The translations under genes were made by a program, and so were the position numbers. Positions 17,275 through 25,510 of a DNA stretch of 64,000 nucleotides are shown here, in pieces (the stretch's first letter is position 1; each line of letters starts with the position of its first letter). The stretch is from Nocardioides soli. Its GTDB lineage: Bacteria; Actinomycetota; Actinomycetes; Propionibacteriales; Nocardioidaceae. The stretch lies in NCBI RefSeq assembly GCF_014191495.1, contig NZ_JACHWR010000001.1, positions 930,001 through 994,000 on the forward strand, given 5' to 3'. Below the pieces are notes generated by a model that was given only the letters and a program-made list of their open reading frames with translations, searched no databases and was not told the origin of the DNA.

Positions 17275-17701
17275 CCTCAACTCGGCCGAGACTGCCCACG
17301 TCGGCAAGACGGGTGGAGGGGGCGGCAAGTGGGTCGCCTACGACAGCCCGAAGCCGCCCGCGGTCGCGGACCACTACGCGTTCTGGGGTGACGCCCCGCC
17401 GACCCGCTCCGAGCGGTGTGCGTGGTGGGTTCGGCAGATCGAGCGCGGGTGGCGACCCAACCGGCGGATCGCCGGAGAGTGCTACGACTGCTCCGCCGAG
17501 TGGTACGGCGTCTACATCTGGGAGTACCTGAACGTCATCGCCCCTGCGCTGTCCAGTCCGACCGCACCCGAGTTGAGCGCCGACCACGCTCGCTGTCGGC
17601 GCTGCGGCGCGGTGGTTCACCTGCTGCTGATCGCGCACCACGACCGTGACTGCCCTGTCGCCACACCGACCGGTGCGTCGACGGGCGGCAACCCGACATG
17701 A
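17267..17701 (+). CDS. Hypothetical protein with zinc-ribbon-like C-terminus
   Basis: 144 residues. Aromatic-rich middle (WYGVYIWEYL) with CYDC upstream and CRRCG plus a late Cys-Pro downstream, spaced like a zinc ribbon. ATG at 17267 overlaps the previous gene by 8 bp. Confidence 0.45.
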   Translation: MADLNSAETAHVGKTGGGGGKWVAYDSPKPPAVADHYAFWGDAPPTRSERCAWWVRQIERGWRPNRRIAGECYDCSAEWYGVYIWEYLNVIAPALSSPTAPELSADHARCRRCGAVVHLLLIAHHDRDCPVATPTGASTGGNPT

Positions 17702-17799
17702 ACCCCTACCTCGGCCTCGCCATCATCCTCACCGCCATCGCCATCTCCTGGTGGGCCGCCGGCGGCTTCCGCAACCCACCAGGAGGAGACCCACGATGA
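17698..17799 (+). CDS. Small single-pass membrane protein
   Basis: 33 residues: one membrane segment (LGLAIILTAIAISWWAAGG) and a short Pro-rich tail. It overlaps the preceding stop by 4 bp and the RuvC start by 4 bp, so it is very probably translated. AGGAGG inside its 3' end serves the RuvC gene. Confidence 0.5.
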   Translation: MNPYLGLAIILTAIAISWWAAGGFRNPPGGDPR

Positions 17800-18311
17800 A
17801 CATCCTCGCCATCGACCCCGGCAACACCGAGTCCGCCTACGCCCTCATCCACGCCACCACCCACCGACCCATCCACGCCGCGAAGCTCCCCAACGAGCAG
17901 CTCCGCATCGGACTCCAACGCAACGCACTCGGCCAGGCCGCCGAGCACGTCGCGATCGAGATGATCGCCTCCTACGGCATGTCCGTCGGCGCCGACGTCT
18001 TCGAGACCTGCGTCTGGATCGGCCGGTTCGCCGAGTCCAGCCGACTCCGCACCGGCCACGAGCCCGACCTCGTGAAGCGCCACCCGATCAAGCTCCACCA
18101 CTGCCACTCCTCGAAGGCCAAGGACTCCAACATCATCCAGGCCCTCGTCGACCGGTTCGCGCCTGGCGAGCCCAACCGCGGGAAGGGCACCAAGGCCAAC
18201 CCGGGCTGGTTCCACGGCTTCGCCGCCGACATGTGGCAGGCCTACGCCCTCGCCGTCTACGTCGCCGACCAGCTCGAGGCGAGCCCAGCCGGCCATGCAG
18301 CGGGGTTCTGA
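17796..18311 (+). CDS. RuvC-like Holliday junction resolvase
   Basis: 171 residues with the RNase H-fold signature AIDPGNTESAY (Asp7), a second acidic strand VAIEMI (Glu55) and a late DMWQAYALAVY helix with the final Asp. Phage resolvases of this type trim branched DNA before packaging. Start has AGGAGG 7 nt upstream. Confidence 0.75.
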   Translation: MNILAIDPGNTESAYALIHATTHRPIHAAKLPNEQLRIGLQRNALGQAAEHVAIEMIASYGMSVGADVFETCVWIGRFAESSRLRTGHEPDLVKRHPIKLHHCHSSKAKDSNIIQALVDRFAPGEPNRGKGTKANPGWFHGFAADMWQAYALAVYVADQLEASPAGHAAGF

Positions 18312-19945
18312 TGGTCACCAACCTCGGCAACGCCACCGCCTACGTCGCCGGTACCGGCCACCGACCCCTCCCCAAGGCCGACGAGCACGGCTACCGCCGC
18401 GCCCACCAGCCACGCGCGAAGAAGCCCAGCGGCCTCGACTGGGACGCCCTCACCCCCCACTGCAAGACATGCGGGCAGAAGTCCGGCCAGCTCGACAACA
18501 ACGACACCTGCCCCACCTGCCGCGGCGACGCCCCGAAGACCACGCCGAAGACCGCCCGCCGACACGGCCCCTACCAGCAGCTCCCCGACGACGAGATCGA
18601 ACGCCGCTTCACCGCACCCGCCTCCGCACCCGACAACACCCGCCTCGGCGCCGACCTCGCCGACCTCGAAGCCACCGACCCGAAGGTCACCGCAGCCGCC
18701 GCAGCACTCGATGACGCCACCGACCGCATCACCCGCCCCGACGACCACGTCCACGCCGATGCTCTCCGCGTCGACGACACCCCAGAACTGCCCACGGAGG
18801 GTAAGCAGGGCCAGCCCACGACGCGGATTAGCGCACCGCGCGTAGCGACCAGCGCGGATCCAGCCGAGGCGGCTGGCGCTGGTTCCTCCACCGCCGAGAT
18901 GAAGGACCCGGCGGTCGCCCAGGAGACGCGCCCTGCGGCGACCGCCGGCCCGACCAACACCAGCCCGGCCTACACCCCCGAGGGCAACCTCGACGCCCAG
19001 ATCCAGCACGCCGCACGCGTCCTACGCGACACCGCCACCCACCACCACCCCGCCATCAAGCTGCTCCGCCTCAACGCAATCGCCGCGATCGAGGCCCTCC
19101 ACCTGTTCGTCGAGATGAACCACCCACAGACCCCCGCGCCGGCGCCCGCCCTCCCCCGTGACGGCGCCGGCGCGGGCCCCGACCGGCCGGCCGCCGACCC
19201 GGAAGGGGAAGCCGGACGGCGGCCGGCCGCCCGCCGCGCCCCACGCTCGCGCCGATCGAGCGCTGTCACCGTCGACGAGCAAGCCATCATCCGCGAGTAC
19301 AAGGCCGGCGACACCGCGCCCACGATCGCCCGCCGCCACGGCATCGGCCCGAAGCGGGTCCGCGACATCCTCGACCGCCACGGCATCGCACGCCGCGACG
19401 ACCGAGCCACCCACTCAGGCGGCCGCAACAAGCTCCACCTCACCGACCAGCACCGCGAAACCATCGTGCGCCGCTACGTCGTCGACCAGGCCGCCATCGG
19501 CAAGATCTCCCGCGACACCGGTCACGGACGCCACACCATCACGGCCATCCTCAAGGACGCCGGCGTCACCATCCGCCCAGCCGCGCACCTCGCCCGAGCA
19601 ACCGTCCTCACCGACACCCAGCGCGCCGAGATCGTCACCGCGTACATCGACGGCGGCGAGTCCAGCCACGTCCTCGGCACCCGGTACCGGATCCGCGCCG
19701 AGACCGTGCGCCAGATCGTCGTCGACGCCGGCTACCAGGTCCGGCCCAGAGGCGGCGAACCGGGCACCGACCGCCTGACGGCGCTCGGCGTGACCGCGGC
19801 CCAGGTCAAGGCATGGGCACTCGCCCAGGGGCTCATCGACCAGATCCGCACTGGTCGCGTCCCGGGCCGGCTCATCGACGCCTACGAGCAAGCACACCCC
19901 ACCACCACCGCAACACCCGACCAGTCAGGAGACACCGCAGCATGA
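18311..19945 (+). CDS. Multi-HTH DNA-binding protein with Lsr2-like C-terminus
   Basis: 544 residues. N-terminal zinc ribbon (CKTCGQ ... CPTCRG, residues about 54-77), long disordered linker, then three tandem HTH units (IIREYKAGDTAPTIARRHGI; VRRYVVDQAAIGKISRDTG; VTAYIDGGESSHVLGTRYRI). The last 40 residues (VKAWALAQGLIDQIRTGRVP, then LIDAYEQAH) resemble the Lsr2 C-terminal AT-hook-like DNA-binding domain. No Lsr2 oligomerisation domain is seen. Possibly a nucleoid-type silencer or replication initiator. Confidence 0.6.
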   Translation: MVTNLGNATAYVAGTGHRPLPKADEHGYRRAHQPRAKKPSGLDWDALTPHCKTCGQKSGQLDNNDTCPTCRGDAPKTTPKTARRHGPYQQLPDDEIERRFTAPASAPDNTRLGADLADLEATDPKVTAAAAALDDATDRITRPDDHVHADALRVDDTPELPTEGKQGQPTTRISAPRVATSADPAEAAGAGSSTAEMKDPAVAQETRPAATAGPTNTSPAYTPEGNLDAQIQHAARVLRDTATHHHPAIKLLRLNAIAAIEALHLFVEMNHPQTPAPAPALPRDGAGAGPDRPAADPEGEAGRRPAARRAPRSRRSSAVTVDEQAIIREYKAGDTAPTIARRHGIGPKRVRDILDRHGIARRDDRATHSGGRNKLHLTDQHRETIVRRYVVDQAAIGKISRDTGHGRHTITAILKDAGVTIRPAAHLARATVLTDTQRAEIVTAYIDGGESSHVLGTRYRIRAETVRQIVVDAGYQVRPRGGEPGTDRLTALGVTAAQVKAWALAQGLIDQIRTGRVPGRLIDAYEQAHPTTTATPDQSGDTAA

Positions 19946-20577
19946 CCGACACCCACGGCAGCATCGGCACCAAGGGCCTCGACGGCACCGGCTTCACCGA
20001 AGACCTCATCGGCGACCACTTCCACGGCGTCGGCACCCACATCATGGCCATCGTCGACCTCCAGGTCGTCGACAAGGCAGGCCCCAACCTCAAGGGCAAG
20101 CGGAAGGTCACCTACGTCATCGACGGCATCGAACCAGCCACCGACGACAACCTCGCCGAGCACCTCCGCGAGCTCCAGCGCACCGTCTACCTCAACCGGC
20201 AGAAGACCGGCGCCCAGGCCACCATCGACCAGGAGCTCGACGGCACCGGCGCCGAGCCGACCGTCGCCGGCGTGGTCGCCGCCGGCGCCGCCCACCGGCC
20301 GCACCCGTTCCTGCCCGTCGACGCCTCCCAGGACAACCCGATCTGCGACGTCTGCGGGCTCCTCGAAGCCGCACCCCGACACAGCGTCCAGGACCAGCTC
20401 CCCGACGGCGAAGGCGAGGAGCACGACCCGGACGGCGAGGAGCACGAGGACGACCTGGAGGGAGACGAGCCGCACGACGACGCGGAGCCCTGGGAGTACG
20501 AGGCCCCGGAGGGCCAGCTCCCCGCCACCGCGATCCCCGACCCCTTCACCACCCCCGAGCCCGACCCGGCCGCCTGA
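19942..20577 (+). CDS. Hypothetical early protein with acidic tail
   Basis: 211 residues. A folded N-terminal domain (HGVGTHIMAIVDLQVVDKAG, KRKVTYVIDGI) is followed by CDVCG and a strongly acidic tail, a layout seen in proteins that compete for DNA-binding partners. It is coupled to the multi-HTH gene and precedes the helicase. The following 213 bp (20578-20790) are C-rich with no gene seen. Confidence 0.5.
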   Translation: MTDTHGSIGTKGLDGTGFTEDLIGDHFHGVGTHIMAIVDLQVVDKAGPNLKGKRKVTYVIDGIEPATDDNLAEHLRELQRTVYLNRQKTGAQATIDQELDGTGAEPTVAGVVAAGAAHRPHPFLPVDASQDNPICDVCGLLEAAPRHSVQDQLPDGEGEEHDPDGEEHEDDLEGDEPHDDAEPWEYEAPEGQLPATAIPDPFTTPEPDPAA

Positions 20578-20790
20578 GACCAGCGCCCGGGGAGTCAAAC
20601 CCAGCCGGCCCGGCCCGCGACACCCGGAACCCGGCAGGCAAGGACGCCCACCAAGCCCGCGACCCCTTTCCCGCGGGCGGCGCACCTGCTCCCCGGGCGC
20701 ACCCCAGCACCACCCCGCAACACCGAGCACCACCCGCCGGACTCCCCCACCGCCGGCCGGGACACATCACGCCAGGCACGGAGGCACCGC

Positions 20791-22383
20791 GTGACCCACG
20801 ACGGACCACCACCCCGTCACCTCCACCCAGTGGACCCACCGTTCGACCCCGACTACGACGGCCGCCGCGCCCCCCAAGACCTCGGAGCCGAACGCGCCAT
20901 CCTCGCTGCCCTCCTCGCCCCCACCCGCGACCACGAAACCCACCCCGGCGAGCTCCTCGCCACCGAACTCGACCCCGACGACTTCTACCTCCCCGAACAC
21001 CAGCTCATCTGGGAGACCTGGCACCAACTCCACACCCGCGACGGCGTCCCACCCGACTCCGTCCTCCTCAACGAAGCCATCGTCCGCACCCGCGACGTCA
21101 AAGCCATCCGCGCCCTCACCGACATCGTCGCCGACCGCGCACGCGACCTCCCCAACGACACCCTCGCGCCCCAGCACGCCCGCATCGTCCGCGACACCGC
21201 ACGCCTCCGCGACGTCGACGAACTCGCCACCGGCCTCCGCCAGATCGTCAACAACGCCCGCATCGACCAGATCGACGCCTACCTCGGCGAAGCACTCCAA
21301 CGCCTCGACCAGACCGTCATGCGGTTCGGCGCCACCACCACCAGCGCCGCCTCCGGCTACAAAGACCTCTCCTGGGTCCTCACCGGCCAAGCACCCGAGA
21401 TCGAACCACCCCGCTGGGTCCGACACGACGCCGGCCACGCCCTCTTCTACGCCGGCAAGGTCAACGGCGTCTTCGGCGACCCCGAGACCGCCAAGACCTG
21501 GCTCGCACAGTGCGCCATCGTCGAAGCCCTCAACACCGGCGGCACCGCCGCCATGGTCGACGTCGACCACAACGGCGAGAACCACACCGCCGCACGCCTC
21601 CTCCTCCTCGGCGCCCACCCCGAAGCCATCGCAGACGGCACCCGCTTCCGCTACTACGACCCCGAAGACGGCGACCAGCTCCGCAACGCCATCACCGAGA
21701 TCACCACCAACGCCCCCGACGTGTTCCTCCTCGACTCCCTCGGCGAGGTATTCCCCATGCTCGGCCTCAACTCCAACGACGGCGACGAACTCACCGGCGG
21801 CCTCCGCCTCATCTCCCGCCCCGCCGACGCCGGCACCTGCGTCATCTTCATCGACCACCTCCCCAAGTCCACCGAAGCCCGCGCCACCGGCTTCGCCATC
21901 GGCTCAATCGCCAAGAAGCGCGCCGTCCGCGGCTCCTACATCCGCGCCGAAGAACGCATCAAGCCCGCCCCCGGCCAGGTCGGCAAGATCAGCCTCTTCG
22001 TCGAGAAGGACACCGCCGGCGAGCTCCGCAAGCAGATCCCCGGCGGGAAGTACCTCGGCACCTTCGTCCTCGACTCCCGCGAACCCCACGTCAGCCGCTG
22101 GGCCGTCGTACGCGAAGACGCCCCCACCGACGCCGACGGCCACAAGCGCTACACCCGCGTCATGGAGCGCATCTCGCGCTACGTCGAGGACAACGACCAG
22201 TGCACCGGCAACGAGATCAAGGACGCGATCGGCGGCAAGCCGACCATCGTCGCCGAAGCCATCAAGACCCTCGTCTCAGAGGGCTTCGTCTCCGTCATGA
22301 AGGGCCGCAACCGCAGCCACCTCCACCACTCCATCGCCCACTACCGAGAGGCCGAGGACGACCATGTCCAGCACCACGACTGA
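20791..22383 (+). CDS. Replicative helicase, DnaB/RepA-like
   Basis: 530 residues. DnaB-type N-terminal helical domain (APQDLGAERAILAALL), then a RecA-fold motor with Walker A GDPETAKTW (after GVFGD), Walker B DVFLLDSLGEV and FIDHLPKS. The C-terminal 90 residues form a separate winged-helix-like part. It probably unwinds phage DNA. GTG at 20791 starts just upstream of the conserved domain. Repeats that may be the origin follow directly. Confidence 0.75.
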   Translation: MTHDGPPPRHLHPVDPPFDPDYDGRRAPQDLGAERAILAALLAPTRDHETHPGELLATELDPDDFYLPEHQLIWETWHQLHTRDGVPPDSVLLNEAIVRTRDVKAIRALTDIVADRARDLPNDTLAPQHARIVRDTARLRDVDELATGLRQIVNNARIDQIDAYLGEALQRLDQTVMRFGATTTSAASGYKDLSWVLTGQAPEIEPPRWVRHDAGHALFYAGKVNGVFGDPETAKTWLAQCAIVEALNTGGTAAMVDVDHNGENHTAARLLLLGAHPEAIADGTRFRYYDPEDGDQLRNAITEITTNAPDVFLLDSLGEVFPMLGLNSNDGDELTGGLRLISRPADAGTCVIFIDHLPKSTEARATGFAIGSIAKKRAVRGSYIRAEERIKPAPGQVGKISLFVEKDTAGELRKQIPGGKYLGTFVLDSREPHVSRWAVVREDAPTDADGHKRYTRVMERISRYVEDNDQCTGNEIKDAIGGKPTIVAEAIKTLVSEGFVSVMKGRNRSHLHHSIAHYREAEDDHVQHHD

Positions 22384-22603
22384 CCACCTCGACGCCACCC
22401 TCTCAGGTGGTTCCCTCAGTGGTTCCCCAAGTGGTTCCCTAACCGGTCCCAGGGCATCCAGCGAGCAAGTGGTTCCCCGGTTCCCCTCTCCTCCGGAGGG
22501 GAACCACTTGCGAGCCCTCCGCGCGAGTGGTTCCCGTCGGCACGGGAACCGCCGGGACTCACTGCTCCGTGAGGGCGCGATCGGCCGCAAGGACGGTGCG
22601 TGA
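22364..22603 (+). CDS. Doubtful small ORF across the repeat cluster
   Basis: 79 residues, overlapping the helicase end and the next gene's start. The product is a low-complexity Ser/Gly run produced by the DNA repeats. Start and stop couplings are compatible with translation, but composition suggests the DNA, not the protein, is what is conserved here. Confidence 0.25.
   Translation: MSSTTTDHLDATLSGGSLSGSPSGSLTGPRASSEQVVPRFPSPPEGNHLRALRASGSRRHGNRRDSLLREGAIGRKDGA
22404..22550. repeat. Iteron-like GGTTCCC repeat cluster, candidate replication origin
   Basis: Direct copies of a 12-bp unit (A/C)AGTGGTTCCC(C/T) lie at 22404, 22417, 22429 and 22467, with a further copy near 22526. AAGTGGTTCCCC (22467-22478) has a perfect inverted copy at 22498-22509, and GGTTCCCCTC/GAGGGGAACC (22479-22505) and GGTTCCCG/CGGGAACC (22529-22550) form hairpins. 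Position right after the helicase gene suggests an origin or a regulatory site. Confidence 0.55.
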
Positions 22604-23298
22604 TGGTCGGCGCCCTCAAGGACGGGCCGTGCTCGTCGCGTGCTCATGGTCAGGCCGCGCCCGGCGGCGGGCCGTGCCCGCTGTGTGGCCGGCCTCGGTG
22701 CTCGGCGGCGGCGAAGACTCGGGCTGGTGAGCGGTGTCGGAAGAACCCGCACCCGGGCGCGTCGATCTGCACGAACCATGGGCTGACTGCTGCTGGTCGG
22801 GCGAAGGCGGCGGAGCGGCGGACGGAGGCGGCTGCGGAGGAGCTGCGGTCGCGGCTGATCTGGAACACCAGCGCGGCGCCAGTCAGCGACCCGATCGGGG
22901 AGTTGCAGCTGCTGGCCGGGCAGATGCGTCAGGCGGTGGATCTGCTCGGCGCGATGCTCGGTCCGGGTGACCCGTGCGAGTCGTGTGGGCGTGGGCCGTT
23001 GCCGTTGGACTCGCCGGCGGGTGTCGCGTGGTTGAAGCAGCAGCGTGAGCTGCGTGGGGTGTTGGAGGCGATGGGTCGTTTGGGGATCGCCAGCCGTGCT
23101 GTGGAGGTGCAGCAGGGTCAGGCGGATCTGGTGTTGGGGTGGTTGCGGGATGCGCTCGAGGCGGGCCGCGGCATGCCGGCCGGGAGCACGCCGGCGCAGG
23201 TGGTGGAGGTGGTGCTGGCTGCGTTCGTCGACGCAATGCGCCGCGGCCGCGGCGGGTCGGTCATCGCGGGCGAGCTCGACCAAGGGACCGCGTCGTGA
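22603..23298 (+). CDS. Phage protein with N-terminal Cys/His motif, unknown function
   Basis: 231 residues. N-terminus CGRPRCSAAAKTRAGERCRK then CTNHGLTAAGRAKAAERR, a Cys/His motif seen in many actinophage proteins, followed by DPIGELQLLAGQMRQAV and a long helical region. A small-terminase-like or DNA-binding role is possible but not shown. GTG one codon earlier is an alternative start. Confidence 0.5.
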   Translation: MVGALKDGPCSSRAHGQAAPGGGPCPLCGRPRCSAAAKTRAGERCRKNPHPGASICTNHGLTAAGRAKAAERRTEAAAEELRSRLIWNTSAAPVSDPIGELQLLAGQMRQAVDLLGAMLGPGDPCESCGRGPLPLDSPAGVAWLKQQRELRGVLEAMGRLGIASRAVEVQQGQADLVLGWLRDALEAGRGMPAGSTPAQVVEVVLAAFVDAMRRGRGGSVIAGELDQGTAS

Positions 23299-23459
23299 CC
23301 CGGCCGTTGACCGCGCGCCGGGTCCGCCGGGCTCGGCGGCTCATCGCCCGCGAGGCATGCCCAGCCCGCTGGGGCATCCGCCACCGCTGGGGTGGCATGT
23401 CCGGCCTCTCGGGTGCCGGGCTGTTCGTCAGGTGCCGGAACTGCGGGGAGGTCGAGTAG
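23295..23459 (+). CDS. Small Arg-rich protein
   Basis: 54 residues from GTG 23295, with RCRNCG near the end. Overlaps its neighbours by 4 and 1 bp. Function unknown. Confidence 0.4.
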   Translation: MTRPLTARRVRRARRLIAREACPARWGIRHRWGGMSGLSGAGLFVRCRNCGEVE

Positions 23460-24043
23460 TGGCGCTCTCCGGCTTCCGCGCCCAGGCGCATCCGCAGCAG
23501 ACCTCGCGACGCTGGCCGGCCGACGTCGACGAAGTGGACGACCGCGCGACGCACCCGCTCGACTTCGCCGACTTCAGCGACCGGTACGGGCCGTTCACGG
23601 TCGACGTCGCCGCCGCGGCCCACAACACGAAGTGCGACCGCTACTGGACCCGCAAGGACGACGGCACCGCTCAGGACTGGTCCGGAGAGCGCGTCTGGTG
23701 CAACCCGCCCTACTCCGACATCGCGCCGTGGATCCGGAAGGCATGGGCGTGCTGGGCGTCGACGTCGGGGATCACGATGCTGCTGCCGGCGAACCGGACC
23801 GAGCAGTCGTGGTGGCAGCTGATGGTCGAGCCGTACCGCGACCGGCCCGGGTCTCCGCTGCGGTGCGAGTTCCTGCCCGGCCGGATGAGGTTCCTCAAGC
23901 CCGGGCAGACCGCCGTCGGGCCGAACCAGCGGCCGCCGTTCGGGTGCGTGCTCCTGGTCTGGGACGCCGGCGTCAACGCCACGCTCACGTACTCGGCCGA
24001 CCGGATCCCGGCCGGCGGCCTGTTCGAGGAGGCCACGTCATGA
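23459..24043 (+). CDS. Phage DNA N6-adenine methyltransferase (Dam type)
   Basis: 194 residues, typical of the phage Dam family: TPxxF-like start replaced by THPLDFADFSDRYG, FTVDVAAAAHNTKCDRYW, the catalytic NPPYSDIAPWI motif and GMRF-like PGRMRFLKPG. It would methylate adenine in phage DNA, usually to evade restriction. GTG at 23459 overlaps the previous stop by one base. Confidence 0.85.
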   Translation: MALSGFRAQAHPQQTSRRWPADVDEVDDRATHPLDFADFSDRYGPFTVDVAAAAHNTKCDRYWTRKDDGTAQDWSGERVWCNPPYSDIAPWIRKAWACWASTSGITMLLPANRTEQSWWQLMVEPYRDRPGSPLRCEFLPGRMRFLKPGQTAVGPNQRPPFGCVLLVWDAGVNATLTYSADRIPAGGLFEEATS

Positions 24044-24339
24044 GCCGCCCCCTGCCGGTGTGCCCGGCGTACGACGTCTGGGGCGGCTACCGGCTCCGGT
24101 GCGTTCTTCCGGTCGGCCACGACGGCGACCACCTGGCGTCCGAGCTCGAGCCCGTCCTTAGTGGGGCCAGCGCTGACACTGGCCCTACCGAGACGGCTGC
24201 GGGGCCGGACGTCCGCACAGAGGCTTCGGTAGGGCCGCGCACTTCTCTCTCCTCCGGTGTCAGCGCCGAAGGTCCGTCGATGTTACCGGGCGCGAGACAG
24301 TCGCGGCTCGGACAGGTCCGCGACGGGAGTGGCGTCTGA
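24040..24339 (+). CDS. Small hypothetical protein with CPAYDVWGGYRLRC motif
   Basis: 99 residues. N-terminus has a Cys ... Cys/His cluster (CPAYDVW, LRCVLPVGHDGDH), the shape of a short zinc-binding unit common in actinophages. The C-terminal half is low complexity. Coupled to both neighbours. Confidence 0.45.
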   Translation: MSRPLPVCPAYDVWGGYRLRCVLPVGHDGDHLASELEPVLSGASADTGPTETAAGPDVRTEASVGPRTSLSSGVSAEGPSMLPGARQSRLGQVRDGSGV

Positions 24340-24719
24340 TGCCGATCCGTCCTGAGAACCGCGGCCGCTACCCCGCCGACTGGCCCGCGATCAGCCAGGC
24401 GATCAAGGACCGCGCCGGCTGGCGGTGCGAGTGCACCGGCGAGTGCGGCCGCCCCTACCTGCACCTCGACACCGACGACCGCTGCCGGAACCGGCACGGC
24501 GAGCCGGCGTACGGCACCGGCTCCCGCGTGGTGCTCACCACGGCGCACCTCGACCACACGCCGGAGAACTGCGACCCCGGCAACCTGCGGGCGATGTGCC
24601 AGGGGTGCCACCTGCACTACGACCGCGCTCACCACGCCCAGACCCGCGCGGCGACACGTCGCGCCGAGGCCGCCGCGCTGGCCGGCCTGTTCGACCTCGA
24701 CGTCCAGGAGACCCCGTGA
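24339..24719 (+). CDS. HNH endonuclease
   Basis: 126 residues with cysteine pair CECTGECG, the HNH core LTTAHLDHTPENCDPGNLRA and the distal CQGCHLHYD. Such enzymes nick DNA and often assist packaging, though here the gene is 5 kb from the terminase. Start overlaps the preceding gene by one base. Confidence 0.8.
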   Translation: MPIRPENRGRYPADWPAISQAIKDRAGWRCECTGECGRPYLHLDTDDRCRNRHGEPAYGTGSRVVLTTAHLDHTPENCDPGNLRAMCQGCHLHYDRAHHAQTRAATRRAEAAALAGLFDLDVQETP

Positions 24720-24720
24720 C

Positions 24721-24900
24721 TCACCCCAGGCCCAGCAGCCGCAGCAGGGCTGCGACGACACTCCCAGCGAACTCCGCTCGGTCTATCCACCGCTCGAGCT
24801 TCCTCACGGTCCGGGGGCTCTCCGGGCTGTTGTGCGGGATCCACTCCGCTACTCGGGTGGCGAACAGGTACAGGTCGGCGCGTGCACGTCGTATGGTCAC
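24721..24900 (-). CDS. Possible small minus-strand protein
   Basis: From GTG at 24900 a 59-residue product reads like a protein (DLYLFATRVAEWIPHNSPES, RKLERWIDRAEF, then a leucine-rich helix). The plus-strand frame over the same DNA is Ser/Arg-rich and looks like a shadow. No ribosome binding site is evident. Confidence 0.35.
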   Translation of the reverse strand: MTIRRARADLYLFATRVAEWIPHNSPESPRTVRKLERWIDRAEFAGSVVAALLRLLGLG

Positions 24901-24981
24901 GCATCTCGGGTGTGCGGCGTGGACCCGGTGGGCTGACGACGAGGCTCAGTGGACTAGTCCGGTTCGCGCGGCGGTGACCCG

Positions 24982-25510
24982 ATGAAGGCGTTGACGGTGC
25001 AGCAGCCGTGGGCGTGGGCGATCGTGCACGGCGGGAAGGACGTCGAGAACCGGACTCAAGCGTGGTCGTATCGGGGCCTGCTCGCCATCCACGCCGGTGC
25101 GCGCTGGTCCGATCGAGGCGGACGCTCAGGGCTCGTGTGGGACGCGCTGCGGGACCCGCTACGGCTGGCCGACCGGGGCGGTCACTGCGCGTGACGACCG
25201 GCGGCCCGGGTTCGACGTGATCCGCCCACTTGGCGCGATCATCGGCGTGGTCGACTTGGTCGGCGTGCACGCAGCGCAGTCGGTCGCCCGCTGGCCTGAA
25301 CAGCCCGCCTGCTGTGACTCGCGGTGGGCCGAGACGTCGTACGCCGAGCACGGCGGCCGCACCCGCCGCGACGTCGTGCACCTGGTGCTGGAGAACCCGC
25401 GGCCGCTCCCCGAGCCGATCCCGTGCAAGGGCCGGCTCGGGCTGTGGACGCCGCCGGCCGATGTGCTGGCGCAGCTGCTCGCTGACGCCGGATGGGAGCG
25501 CACCGAATGA
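24982..25510 (+). pseudogene. ASCH-domain protein with one frameshift
   Basis: The first 55 or so residues (MKALTVQQPWAWAIVHGGKD, ENRT, YRGLLAIHAG) are a textbook ASCH N-terminus. The rest of the domain (PLGAIIGVVDLVGVH, HLVLENPRPL, GRLGLW) continues in the next frame, so one base change in length is needed near 25155-25165. ASCH proteins bind RNA or modified nucleosides. The intact frame's stop overlaps the next gene's ATG, as expected for the original gene. Real damage or a sequencing error are both possible. Confidence 0.7.

Noticed and set aside
24716-24985. A plus-strand ORF after the HNH gene with a 4-bp overlap
   Set aside because: Product is Ser/Arg-rich without fold-like pattern; the minus-strand frame over the same bases reads better, though it is itself uncertain.
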